From DASYTH01 sp035762905 (GTDB lineage Bacteria > Actinomycetota > Actinomycetes > Mycobacteriales > Pseudonocardiaceae): DNA of 64,000 nt. Positions 8,733-16,305 of the stretch are shown piece by piece (the stretch's first letter is position 1; the number at the start of each line of letters is the position of its first letter). The notes beneath the pieces were generated by a model. That model worked only from the letters and a program-made list of their open reading frames with translations. It searched no databases and was not told the DNA's origin. The translations under genes and the position numbers were made by a program. The stretch lies in contig NZ_DASUCC010000061.1 in assembly GCF_035762905.1 (NCBI RefSeq), forward strand, positions 1 through 64,000, in the 5' to 3' direction.

Positions 8733-9875
8733 ATGAGCACCGTCACGGGCCTCGATCACGACCGGGAGGCCATCCTCGCCGAGGTGCGGGCGTTCGTCGA
8801 CACCGAGGTCGCACCGAACGCCGGCGACTTCGACCAGTCCGAGCGACTGCCGCGGACCCTGCTGGACCGGGTCGGCGAGCTGGGGCTGTGGGCCCCGTTC
8901 CTCCCCGTCGAGCAGGGCGGTGCCGGACTCGACATGGTCACCCTCGGCCGGATCCACGAGGAGGTCGGCCGCGGCTGTTCGGGGCTGCGCAGCATGTTGA
9001 CCGTGCACGGCATGGTGTCGTGGGCGGTCGGCCGCTGGGGCAGCGACGAGCAGCGGGACCGGTGGCTGCCGGAACTGATCAGCGGCGGCACGTTCGGCGT
9101 GTTCTGTCTGTCCGAACCGGACAGTGGCAGCGACGCGTCGGCGGCCGGCACCCTCGCGGTGGCCGACGGGTCCGACTGGGTCATCAACGGACACAAGAAG
9201 TGGATCACCGGCGGGCAGGTGGCCGACGTGCTGCTGGTGTTCGCCCGCACCGGTCCGGGGATGAGCGCCTTCCTGGTGCCCAGGACGGCGGACGGGGTCG
9301 AGATCACCCCCATTCCCAACATGCTCGGCACCCGGTCGAGCATGATCGCCGAGATCGTGCTGCGGGATGTCCGGGTCGGCGCCGAGGCTCGGCTCGGCCC
9401 GCCCGGTTGGGCCGCGGGCACGGTGATGACCGGAGCGCTCGACCTTGGCCGCTACAGCGTGGCCTGTGGCTCGGTGGGCATCATCCAGGCCTGTCTCGAC
9501 GCCTGCGTCGCCTACACCACGCGGCGCACTGTCCATGATGGACGGTTGCGGGATCTTCAGCTGATCCGCCGCAAGGTCAGCGACATGGTCACCAGCGCCC
9601 GGGCGGCCCGGCTGCTGTGCGAGCATGCCGGACGGCTCAAGGACGCCGGGGATCCGGCCACCATCATGGCCACCTGGGTGGCGAAGTACCACGCGTCGAC
9701 CGCGGCCACGGCGGCGGCCAGCGACGCCGTGCAGATCCACGGCGCCAACGGATGCAGCGCCGACTATCCGGTGGCCCGGCTCTACCGGGACGCCAAGATC
9801 ATGGAAATCATCGAGGGCAGCACCGAGCTTCAGCAGACCACCATTGCCGAAGAAGCCTACCGGGAGGTGGCGTGA
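8733..9875 (+). CDS. Acyl-CoA dehydrogenase (FkbI/ZmaE-like)
   Basis: 380 aa, normal length for the family. It has the FAD/substrate motifs FCLSEPDSGSDAS and WITGGQVADVLL, and the C-terminal EIIEGSTELQQ with the expected catalytic Glu region. In methoxymalonyl/hydroxymalonyl-ACP pathways this flavoprotein oxidises the ACP-bound C3 unit together with the FkbK-type enzyme. The gene follows the ACP by 23 nt, and its TGA overlaps the ATG of the FkbH-like gene, indicating translational coupling. Confidence 0.88.
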   Translation: MSTVTGLDHDREAILAEVRAFVDTEVAPNAGDFDQSERLPRTLLDRVGELGLWAPFLPVEQGGAGLDMVTLGRIHEEVGRGCSGLRSMLTVHGMVSWAVGRWGSDEQRDRWLPELISGGTFGVFCLSEPDSGSDASAAGTLAVADGSDWVINGHKKWITGGQVADVLLVFARTGPGMSAFLVPRTADGVEITPIPNMLGTRSSMIAEIVLRDVRVGAEARLGPPGWAAGTVMTGALDLGRYSVACGSVGIIQACLDACVAYTTRRTVHDGRLRDLQLIRRKVSDMVTSARAARLLCEHAGRLKDAGDPATIMATWVAKYHASTAATAAASDAVQIHGANGCSADYPVARLYRDAKIMEIIEGSTELQQTTIAEEAYREVA

Positions 9876-10942
9876 TGACGGTCGAGCCGACCACCGACGC
9901 GCGGGCGCGGGCCCTGGCCAAGCGCGGCCGGATCAAGTGCGTGGTGTGGGATCTGGACAACACGCTGTGGGACGGCACCCTGCTGGAAGGTGAAGTCACC
10001 GTGCGGCCGGAGGTGGTCGCGGAGATCCGCCGGCTGGACGACATCGGCATCCTGCACTCGATCGCCAGCAAGAACGACTACGACGCGGCGATGGACCGGC
10101 TGCGGGCGGAGGGGCTCGACGAGTACTTCCTCTACCCGCAGATCAGCTGGAACCCGAAGTCGTCCGCGATCGAGCAGATCGCGAAGTCGATCAACATCGG
10201 GATCGACGCGATCGCGTTCGTCGACGACCAGCCGTTCGAGCGGGCCGAGGTGGAGCACGCGCACCCCGCGGTGATCACCGTGGACGCGCTCGAGGTGGAC
10301 ACGGTGCTGAAGAACCCGGCGTTCGAGCCGCGGTTCGTCACCGACGAGTCCAAGCTGCGTCGGCTGATGTACCGCAGCGACGTCGAACGCAACCGGCAGG
10401 AGCAGGACTACCAGGGCACCAGCGAGGAGTTCCTGGCCACCCTGGACATGCGGTTCACCATCAGGCCGGCGCAACGGGAGGACCTGCGGCGTGCGGAGGA
10501 GTTGACCGTGCGCACCAACCAGCTCAACTCCACCGGCCGGACCTACTCCTACGACGAGTTGGACGAGCTGCGGCAGTCGCCGGATCACCTGCTGCTGGTC
10601 GCCTCGCTCACCGACCGGTACGGCAGCTACGGCACGATCGGCCTGGCGCTGGCCGAGCGCGGCCGGCCCGCCTGGCACCTGCGCATGCTGCTGATGTCCT
10701 GCCGGGTGATGGCCCGCGGTGTCGGGACCGTGCTGCTCAACCACCTCATGTCGCTCGCCAAGCAGGACGGCGCGGTGTTCCGCGCGGACTTCGTCGAGAC
10801 CGGGCGCAACCGGGTGATGTACGTGACCTTCGCGTTCGCCGGTTTCACCGAGGTCGAGCGGGACGGCGCACAGCTGGTGCTGGAATCCGACCTGGAACGC
10901 ATCCAGGGCTGGCCGGACTATCTGACGGTGAACCTGGGATGA
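9875..10942 (+). CDS. FkbH-like glyceryl-ACP synthase (HAD-superfamily phosphatase/acyltransferase)
   Basis: 355 aa. The N-terminal HAD domain has VVWDLDNTLWDG with Asp26 and Asp28, and the C-terminal half is GNAT-like, as in FkbH proteins. The family takes 1,3-bisphosphoglycerate, removes phosphate and transfers the glyceryl unit to a discrete ACP. Here it completes the four-gene extender cassette. The start ATG overlaps the preceding stop (TGATG), and its own stop overlaps the next ATG. No FkbG-type O-methyltransferase or FabH-like tetronate enzyme lies nearby, so hydroxymalonyl-ACP is the likely product. Confidence 0.9.
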   Translation: MTVEPTTDARARALAKRGRIKCVVWDLDNTLWDGTLLEGEVTVRPEVVAEIRRLDDIGILHSIASKNDYDAAMDRLRAEGLDEYFLYPQISWNPKSSAIEQIAKSINIGIDAIAFVDDQPFERAEVEHAHPAVITVDALEVDTVLKNPAFEPRFVTDESKLRRLMYRSDVERNRQEQDYQGTSEEFLATLDMRFTIRPAQREDLRRAEELTVRTNQLNSTGRTYSYDELDELRQSPDHLLLVASLTDRYGSYGTIGLALAERGRPAWHLRMLLMSCRVMARGVGTVLLNHLMSLAKQDGAVFRADFVETGRNRVMYVTFAFAGFTEVERDGAQLVLESDLERIQGWPDYLTVNLG

Positions 10943-11631
10943 GAATGGTGAGCTGGTTGGGACGGCCGCCGCCGGGGCTGGGCGAGCTGCATCCCGACAC
11001 GAACCGGGCGACCCTGCAGGCCCTTGTCATCGCCCTGCCCCGGATGCTGCGCAACACAATGCTGCCCGGTCTGACGTTCCTGGCCGGTGCGGCCGTGGTC
11101 GGGGTCGAGCTCGGTGCGGTGCTCGCCTGTCTCGCGGCCGCATCGCTGTTCGTCATCGACCGGCGGGCCGGACGCGCCGGCTTCATCGCCTTGCTGGTGA
11201 TGGTGTTCGTCTTCCTGTCCGCCGCGGTCGCGGTGGTCTCCCGCAGCCTGCCGCTGTTCTTCCTGCCGGTGGCCGGGGTGGACCTGTTGATGGGCAGCTA
11301 CACGCTGGTGACGGTCCTCATCGGACGCCCGCTGTTCACCTCGGCCACCCCCGACTTCCTTTCGGTGCCAGCGCAGGTGAAGCAGACCCCGGTCTATCTG
11401 CGGACCGCACGGGACGCGACCGTCCTTGCGGGCTGCTATTTCCTGGTGCGTTCACTGTTGCGGCTGGCCGCGTTCGTCTGGCTGCCGCCCGGCTGGTTTA
11501 TCGCGGCGATCATCGTCGGCGAGGTGCTCGGCGACATCCTGGTCGTCGGCCTGGCGATCCGGTTGAACATCCGGCGCCTGCGTCCGATCGGGACGGATTC
11601 TGCCCCGGTGCACGGAGAGGTGAGGATATGA
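10939..11631 (+). CDS. Integral membrane protein, VC0807/DUF3159-like
   Basis: 230 aa with about five or six hydrophobic segments (for example LPGLTFLAGAAVVGVELGAV, FIALLVMVFVFLSAAVAVV and WFIAAIIVGEVLGDILVVGL). It resembles the intracellular-septation/VC0807 type of small membrane proteins seen in several actinomycete clusters, but the assignment is tentative. The ATG overlaps the stop of the FkbH-like gene, and its stop overlaps the thioesterase start, so it is made with the pathway enzymes. A role in transport or self-protection is a guess. Confidence 0.6.
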   Translation: MRMVSWLGRPPPGLGELHPDTNRATLQALVIALPRMLRNTMLPGLTFLAGAAVVGVELGAVLACLAAASLFVIDRRAGRAGFIALLVMVFVFLSAAVAVVSRSLPLFFLPVAGVDLLMGSYTLVTVLIGRPLFTSATPDFLSVPAQVKQTPVYLRTARDATVLAGCYFLVRSLLRLAAFVWLPPGWFIAAIIVGEVLGDILVVGLAIRLNIRRLRPIGTDSAPVHGEVRI

Positions 11632-12386
11632 CGACAACAGGAATCCGGTGGCTGCCGCTCGGTGAGCCGGCGCCGGCCCAACCGCGACTGTTCTGCTTCC
11701 CACACGCGGGCGCCAGCGCGGCGGCCTTCGGCGGTTGGCAAGCGCTGGCCGGCGAGCGGATCGCGGTGTGCCCGGTCCAACCGCCCGGACGTGCCGAGCG
11801 ATATCGCGAGCCGGCCTACCGGGACGTCGCCGTCTTCGTCGATGACCTCATATCCCAGCTCGGCCACCAGTTCACCGGGCACTACGCGCTGTTCGGCCAC
11901 AGCATGGGCGCGCTCGTGGCGTTCGAGCTGACCCGCCGGCTACGGGCGATCGGCGCACCGGCGCCGGTTCACCTGTTCGTGTCGGGTCGGACCGCCCCCC
12001 ACCTGGCCGAGACCCGCACGCCACTGCGGGACCTGCCGGTGGACCGGCTGATCCACGAACTGCGTCGGATGGGCGGCACCCCCGACATGCTGCTGCGCGA
12101 CCGGGAGCTGCTCGAGGCGTTCCTTCCGTTGCTGCGGGCCGACTTCTCGGTCAACGAGACCTACCGCTACCGGCCGCAGGCGGCCCTCGCCATCCCGTTG
12201 ACCGCGTTCGGCGGACACCACGATCCGCGGGCCGAGGAGTGGGAGATTCGCGAGTGGGCAACGCAGACCAGCGCGCGGTTCCAGTGCCGCATGTTCCCCG
12301 GCGGGCACTTCTACACCGACCAGCACGCCGCCGACGTGATCGGCATCATGCGATCAGAACTGCTCTGTGCTCAGCCTATGCCGTGA
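11628..12386 (+). CDS. Type II thioesterase (alpha/beta hydrolase)
   Basis: 252 aa. The nucleophile elbow is GHSMG (Ser92), with the acid in GGHHDPRAEEW and His in GGHFYTDQH. CFPHAGASA near the N-terminus is characteristic of the discrete type II (RifR/TEII) thioesterases of PKS and NRPS clusters. These normally clear mis-primed acyl groups from carrier domains. As no PKS in the window has an integrated TE, it might also take part in product release. Its ATG overlaps the stop of the membrane gene (ATATGA). Confidence 0.88.
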   Translation: MTTTGIRWLPLGEPAPAQPRLFCFPHAGASAAAFGGWQALAGERIAVCPVQPPGRAERYREPAYRDVAVFVDDLISQLGHQFTGHYALFGHSMGALVAFELTRRLRAIGAPAPVHLFVSGRTAPHLAETRTPLRDLPVDRLIHELRRMGGTPDMLLRDRELLEAFLPLLRADFSVNETYRYRPQAALAIPLTAFGGHHDPRAEEWEIREWATQTSARFQCRMFPGGHFYTDQHAADVIGIMRSELLCAQPMP

Positions 12387-12432
12387 GGCACCGGATCCGT
12401 CGGAGTTCGAATCGGAAGTTGGGGGAGATTCG

Positions 12433-13785
12433 GTGACCACCCTGCAGCAGGCCGAGGTCCACCCGGCCGAGCCCACCGTGCCGCCGCCACCCGGATCCAG
12501 GGTCCGGTTCGCCTGGTACGCCTACGACTGGGCGAACTCGGTGTTCACCACCGTGGTCACGTCGATGTTCTTCGGTCCCTACCTGACCGACATCACCAGG
12601 GACGCCGCCGACCCGGCCGGCTTCGTCCACCCGCTCGGGCTCACGGTTCGCGCCGAGTCCTTCTACCCGTTCCTGGTCGCGGCATCGCTGATCCTGCAGG
12701 TGTTCGCGCTGCCGGCGGCCGCGGCCATGGCGCACCGGGTGCCGAGGAACCGGTTGCTCGGGCTGCTTGCCGTGTTCGGCGGGCTGGCCACGGTCGGGTT
12801 GGCGCTGGTGACCCGGGTGAGCTACCTGGCCGGCGGCCTGCTGTTCGTGGCGGCCACGCTGGCGCTGGGCGCCTCGGTCGTCGTGTACGACACCTACCTG
12901 CCGGAGATCGCCCCACCGCGGGACCGGGCCATGGTGTCCGCAAGGGGTTCCGCGGCCGGCTACCTCGGCACCGTGGTGCTGCTGGTGATCAGCATCTCGG
13001 TGGTGCTGGCCCGGGACGCCCTCGGCCTGTCCGAGGCGGCCGCGGCGTCGGTCTGCCTGCTGCTCGCCGGGCTGTGGTGGATCGGATTCACCGTGCTTCC
13101 GGTGCGGGTGCTGCCCGGTACGACGGTCCGCTCCGCGCGGGCTGGCAGCGGGGAGTTTCGCCGGATGCTGACCGAGCTGTTCCGCGGCCGGCGCCGGGCG
13201 GCCGTGTTCCTGGCGGCGTTCCTGCTCTACAACAGCGCGATCCTGGTGATCAGCAGTCAGGGCACCACCTTCGTCACCGAGGAACTGGACGTCGGCCAGG
13301 ACCTGCTGGTGGTCGGGGTGCTCATGGTGAGCGTGTGCGCGGTGCTGGGCACCGTGCTCGCCGGGCGGCTGGCCAGCCGGTTCGGCGCACCGGTCATCCT
13401 GCTGGCGAGCCTTGCCGTGTGGTTGGTGGTGATCGGACTCCAGGTGACCGTGCGGCCCGGTGCGATGGCCGTCCTGGTCGTGATCGGCATCCTGGTCGGC
13501 CTGGTGAACGGCACGAGCTACGCGTTGTCCCGCGCGGTGTTCGCCAACCTGACCCCGGCCGACCGCAGCGCCGAGTACTTCAGTCTGTTCGAGATCGTCA
13601 ACCGCAGTCTCGGTGCCCTCGGGGTGATCGTGTTCGGGACGGTGGTTCAGGTCACCGGGAGCTACCGGCTGGCCATCGGCACGATGTCGGTGCTGTTCCT
13701 CGGCGGTGCGGTCCTGCTGATCGTGGCGGTCGTGCGGCGTGCCGGCGTGGGATCCGTTGCGCTCGAAGGTGGTCGAGATGAGTGA
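12433..13785 (+). CDS. MFS transporter, UMF1/Atg22-like family
   Basis: About 450 aa with roughly 12 transmembrane segments. The N-terminal FAWYAYDWANSVFTTVV and MFFGPYLTDI resemble the UMF1/Atg22-like major facilitator family. I chose GTG 12433, preceded by GGGGGAGA at a good distance; the frame stays open upstream to GTG 12367, inside the thioesterase gene. It lies inside the biosynthetic operon, so export of the polyketide product or an intermediate is likely. The next gene overlaps its 3' end (ATGAGTGA). Confidence 0.82.
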   Translation: MTTLQQAEVHPAEPTVPPPPGSRVRFAWYAYDWANSVFTTVVTSMFFGPYLTDITRDAADPAGFVHPLGLTVRAESFYPFLVAASLILQVFALPAAAAMAHRVPRNRLLGLLAVFGGLATVGLALVTRVSYLAGGLLFVAATLALGASVVVYDTYLPEIAPPRDRAMVSARGSAAGYLGTVVLLVISISVVLARDALGLSEAAAASVCLLLAGLWWIGFTVLPVRVLPGTTVRSARAGSGEFRRMLTELFRGRRRAAVFLAAFLLYNSAILVISSQGTTFVTEELDVGQDLLVVGVLMVSVCAVLGTVLAGRLASRFGAPVILLASLAVWLVVIGLQVTVRPGAMAVLVVIGILVGLVNGTSYALSRAVFANLTPADRSAEYFSLFEIVNRSLGALGVIVFGTVVQVTGSYRLAIGTMSVLFLGGAVLLIVAVVRRAGVGSVALEGGRDE

Positions 13786-15052
13786 TCGGGTAGCCGTTGC
13801 ACCGCTTCGGGTACTGCTGACCGAGTCGGTCAGCGCGTCGGCGCGGGAGATGGTCACCGTGCTGACCCGGCACGGCCACTCGGTCGGCGTGCTGGAACCG
13901 AAGCGGGATGGGCTGCTGTCGATCACCCGCCGGGTCCGGTGGCGGCACCAGGTCCCGGCCTTCGGGTCCGATCCGGTCGGCTACCTCATGGCGTTGCTGG
14001 ACGTGCTGCGCCACCAACGCTACGACCTGGTGCTTCCCACGCACGAGCAGGTGGCGGTGCTGTCCCGGTATCCGGGGGAGTTGGCCGGCCTCGGCGTCGG
14101 GGTCGCCGTGCCACCCTTCGAATCCCTTGCCAGGGTGCAGCACAAGGCGGAGGCGGTGCGCCTGCTCACCCGTCTTGGCGTGCCGCAGCCGGAAACCGAC
14201 CTGGTGAGCTCGGCCGACGAGCTGCGCGCCACCGGCGAGTTTCCTTGCTATGTCAAGCTTCCGGTCGCGACGGGCAGCCGGGGGGTGTGGCTGGTCGACG
14301 GGCCGGAGGCACTGCACCGGCTCGCCGGGCGCGCCGAGGTGCTCGACACCTTCGGCCGGGGCTGGCCGGTTCTGGTGCAGCGGCCGGTGGCCGGCTCGTT
14401 CGTGCTGATGCAGACGGTCTTCGACCGGGGTGAGCTGGTCGCCGCGCACGCCGTGCTTCGCGTGCACGAGGGCGTGCAGGGCAGTGCCGCCGCCAAGGAA
14501 TCCGTCGACCTGCCGCGGCTGCGGGACCAGCTCGCCACGCTCGGGGCCGAGCTTCGCTGGCACGGTGCGCTGTCCGTGGACGCGATCGTCGACCGGCAGG
14601 GCGTCGCCCGGGTGATCGACATCAATCCCCGGCTGGTGGAACCGGTCAACGCCGAGCTCGCCGGGGCCGGCCTGGTCGGCCGGCTGGTTGCGGTGTCCCG
14701 CGGTGAACCGGCGGTGCCGCCGGCCGCCGGGCGGGCCGGCGTGCGGACCCACATGGCCCTGATGGCCCTGCTTCGCCATGGCGAGCTCGGCCACCGCCGC
14801 CGCGACGTCGTCGCCGAACTGTGGAACATCCTCACCGGACGCGGGCGCTACGCCGGCAGCACCGAGGAACTGCTGCCCGCACGGTGGGATCCGCCGGCCG
14901 CGCTCCCGACGTTCGTCGTCGCCGTCCTGTTGCTGATCAACCCGCGGTTGTGGCTGCGGATCGCCGGCACGACACCGTCCGGCATGGTCCTCAGCCCGGA
15001 CGCCTGGCAGCGGCTCGGGAACGGCACCGCACAACGGTCCATCCCGGACTGA
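13778..15052 (+). CDS. ATP-grasp family enzyme, probable carboxylate-amine ligase
   Basis: 424 aa from ATG 13778 (AGGTGG just upstream; an in-frame ATG at 13739 would add 13 aa). The layout matches an ATP-grasp ligase: an N-terminal pre-ATP-grasp fold, the ATP-binding lysine region FPCYVKLPVATGSRGVW (about 165-180), and the metal-binding end VIDINPRLVEPVN (about 286-298). A hydrophobic C-terminal segment (FVVAVLLLINPRLWLRIAG) suggests membrane contact. Such ligases activate a carboxylate as acyl phosphate and join it to an amine or other nucleophile. As the last gene of the operon it may form an amide on the polyketide acid; the substrate is unknown. Confidence 0.75.
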   Translation: MSDRVAVAPLRVLLTESVSASAREMVTVLTRHGHSVGVLEPKRDGLLSITRRVRWRHQVPAFGSDPVGYLMALLDVLRHQRYDLVLPTHEQVAVLSRYPGELAGLGVGVAVPPFESLARVQHKAEAVRLLTRLGVPQPETDLVSSADELRATGEFPCYVKLPVATGSRGVWLVDGPEALHRLAGRAEVLDTFGRGWPVLVQRPVAGSFVLMQTVFDRGELVAAHAVLRVHEGVQGSAAAKESVDLPRLRDQLATLGAELRWHGALSVDAIVDRQGVARVIDINPRLVEPVNAELAGAGLVGRLVAVSRGEPAVPPAAGRAGVRTHMALMALLRHGELGHRRRDVVAELWNILTGRGRYAGSTEELLPARWDPPAALPTFVVAVLLLINPRLWLRIAGTTPSGMVLSPDAWQRLGNGTAQRSIPD

Positions 15053-15070
15053 CATCTCCGTAGTCGAATC

Positions 15071-15110
15071 GCGCCCCTGCGCCACGAGTCACCAATCGTG
15101 GCCGGGGCGC
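15071..15110. terminator. Operon terminator hairpin
   Basis: Two nested perfect arms (GCGCCCC...GCCACGA / TCGTGGC.GGGGCGC) with the 8-nt loop GTCACCAA lie 18 nt after the ATP-grasp stop. This ends the PKS-A/hydroxymalonyl operon. Confidence 0.85.
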
Positions 15111-15376
15111 TATTCCGCGTCATCGCCCGGTTGCCGGAAACGTCGAAGACATTCACGGTTGTTCGGTAGGCCGTCCAGACAGTCACCTGACGGGCTCATC
15201 CGCCATCCGTGTTTTCTTCACATGCCGGCCACTGACCAGGTACTTTGGCCGCCGATGTGCGGTGCGACCGGCCGGTGGGGCCGATGGGTGCGGGGTTTCG
15301 TCCGAGTGGCCGGACGTGTGAGGATGAATCAGCGCTAGATGCGATCGACCAGAACGGTATCTAGGGGTGAAGATCG
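15111..15376. other. Intergenic region upstream of the SARP regulator
   Basis: This 266-bp stretch is less GC-rich than its surroundings and holds no convincing gene. It must contain the SARP promoter; GGGGTGAAG at 15364-15372 is a plausible ribosome-binding site. I could not assign -35/-10 boxes with confidence. Confidence 0.5.
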
Positions 15377-16150
15377 ATGCGGTTTCGCTTACTTGGCTCA
15401 TTAGAAGTCATTGATGGTGACAATCAGCTGGATTTGGGTGGAGCGGTGCAACGGGCGGTTCTCGGATACCTGCTGTTGCACGCCAACCAGGTGGTGCCGA
15501 CCAGCCGGATACTGCGCGCCCTGTGGGACGGGCAGCCGCCCCTCACGGCCCGGAAGATGGTGCAGAATGCGGTCTCCGCGATCCGGCGGATGCTGGCCGC
15601 CGGCAGCGACAGCTCGGCGATGCTGCTCACCCACCCGCCGGGGTACCGGTTACAGGTCGACCCCGATGCCGTTGACATCCACCACTTCCGGCGGCTGGTC
15701 GACCAGGGCCGCACCGCGCTGGCCGCCGGTTCGCTCGGGCGCGGGACCAGCTTGCTCCGGGAGGCGCTGGCGTTGTGGCACGGGCGGGCGCTTGCCGATC
15801 TGGTTGAGCGCGGCACCTCGTGGTCCGAGCTGGTGGCCATGGAGAACGAGCGGCTGCTCGCGCTCGAGGACTGCTTCGACGCCGAGCTCGAATGCGGCCG
15901 GCACCGCGAGATCACCCCGGAACTCGAGGTGCTGACCGAGTCCGAACCGCTCCGGGAGCGGCTGTGCATGCAGTTCATGCTCGCGTTGTACCGGTCCGGC
16001 CGGCAGGCCGACGCGCTCACCGTGTACCGGCGTACCCGGGCGGCGCTCGTCGACGACCTCGGTATCGAGCCGGGCCGGGAGCTTCAGCGGCTACAGCACA
16101 TGATTCTCGAACATGACATGTCCATTCAGGCGCCGATGCTGGTGGCGTGA
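15377..16150 (+). CDS. SARP-family pathway-specific activator
   Basis: 257 aa, the standard length of a small SARP. An OmpR-type winged-helix domain (about 1-95, starting MRFRLLGSLEV) is followed by a bacterial transcriptional activation domain (about 100-250, including LRERLCMQFMLALYRSGRQADAL and LGIEPGRELQRL). It sits between the two halves of the cluster and probably activates both. The gene has three TTA leucine codons (15389-15391, 15401-15403, 15650-15652), two within the first nine codons. In actinomycetes this makes translation depend on the rare bldA tRNA, so production is probably developmentally timed. Confidence 0.9.
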   Translation: MRFRLLGSLEVIDGDNQLDLGGAVQRAVLGYLLLHANQVVPTSRILRALWDGQPPLTARKMVQNAVSAIRRMLAAGSDSSAMLLTHPPGYRLQVDPDAVDIHHFRRLVDQGRTALAAGSLGRGTSLLREALALWHGRALADLVERGTSWSELVAMENERLLALEDCFDAELECGRHREITPELEVLTESEPLRERLCMQFMLALYRSGRQADALTVYRRTRAALVDDLGIEPGRELQRLQHMILEHDMSIQAPMLVA

Positions 16151-16226
16151 ATCGTCGGCGCCGCCCCTTTTGATGGGCGCCCGATTACTTCACGATGGGT
16201 TGTCCGTAGAACGGTCAGACGTGCTC

Positions 16227-16263
16227 TCCAGTCCTCCACTGGGCATACTGGAATCGTCCAGTC
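16227..16263. promoter_or_regulatory. Candidate SARP operator upstream of PKS-B
   Basis: The heptamer TCCAGTC occurs at 16227-16233 and exactly 30 nt later at 16257-16263. Between them ACTGG appears at 16238 and 16247, giving the perfect inverted repeat ACTGGA-ATCG-TCCAGT (16247-16262). SARPs bind short direct repeats near promoters. The position, 45-80 nt before the PKS-B start, fits an operator or promoter overlap, but binding is inferred. Confidence 0.4.
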
Positions 16264-16305
16264 GAGTGCATTTCAGATGCAATAGTGGATGGGCAGTGTC
16301 TGACA

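Noticed and set aside
7511..10942. Methoxymalonyl-ACP pathway (as in FK520 or ansamitocin)
   Set aside because: The four core genes are present but no FkbG-like O-methyltransferase is in the window, so hydroxymalonyl-ACP is the better-supported product.
9875..10942. Glyceryl-ACP supply for a tetronate/spirotetronate ring
   Set aside because: The FkbH-like gene alone could suggest this, but the FabH-like and acyltransferase tetronate genes are absent, whereas both oxidising dehydrogenases are present.
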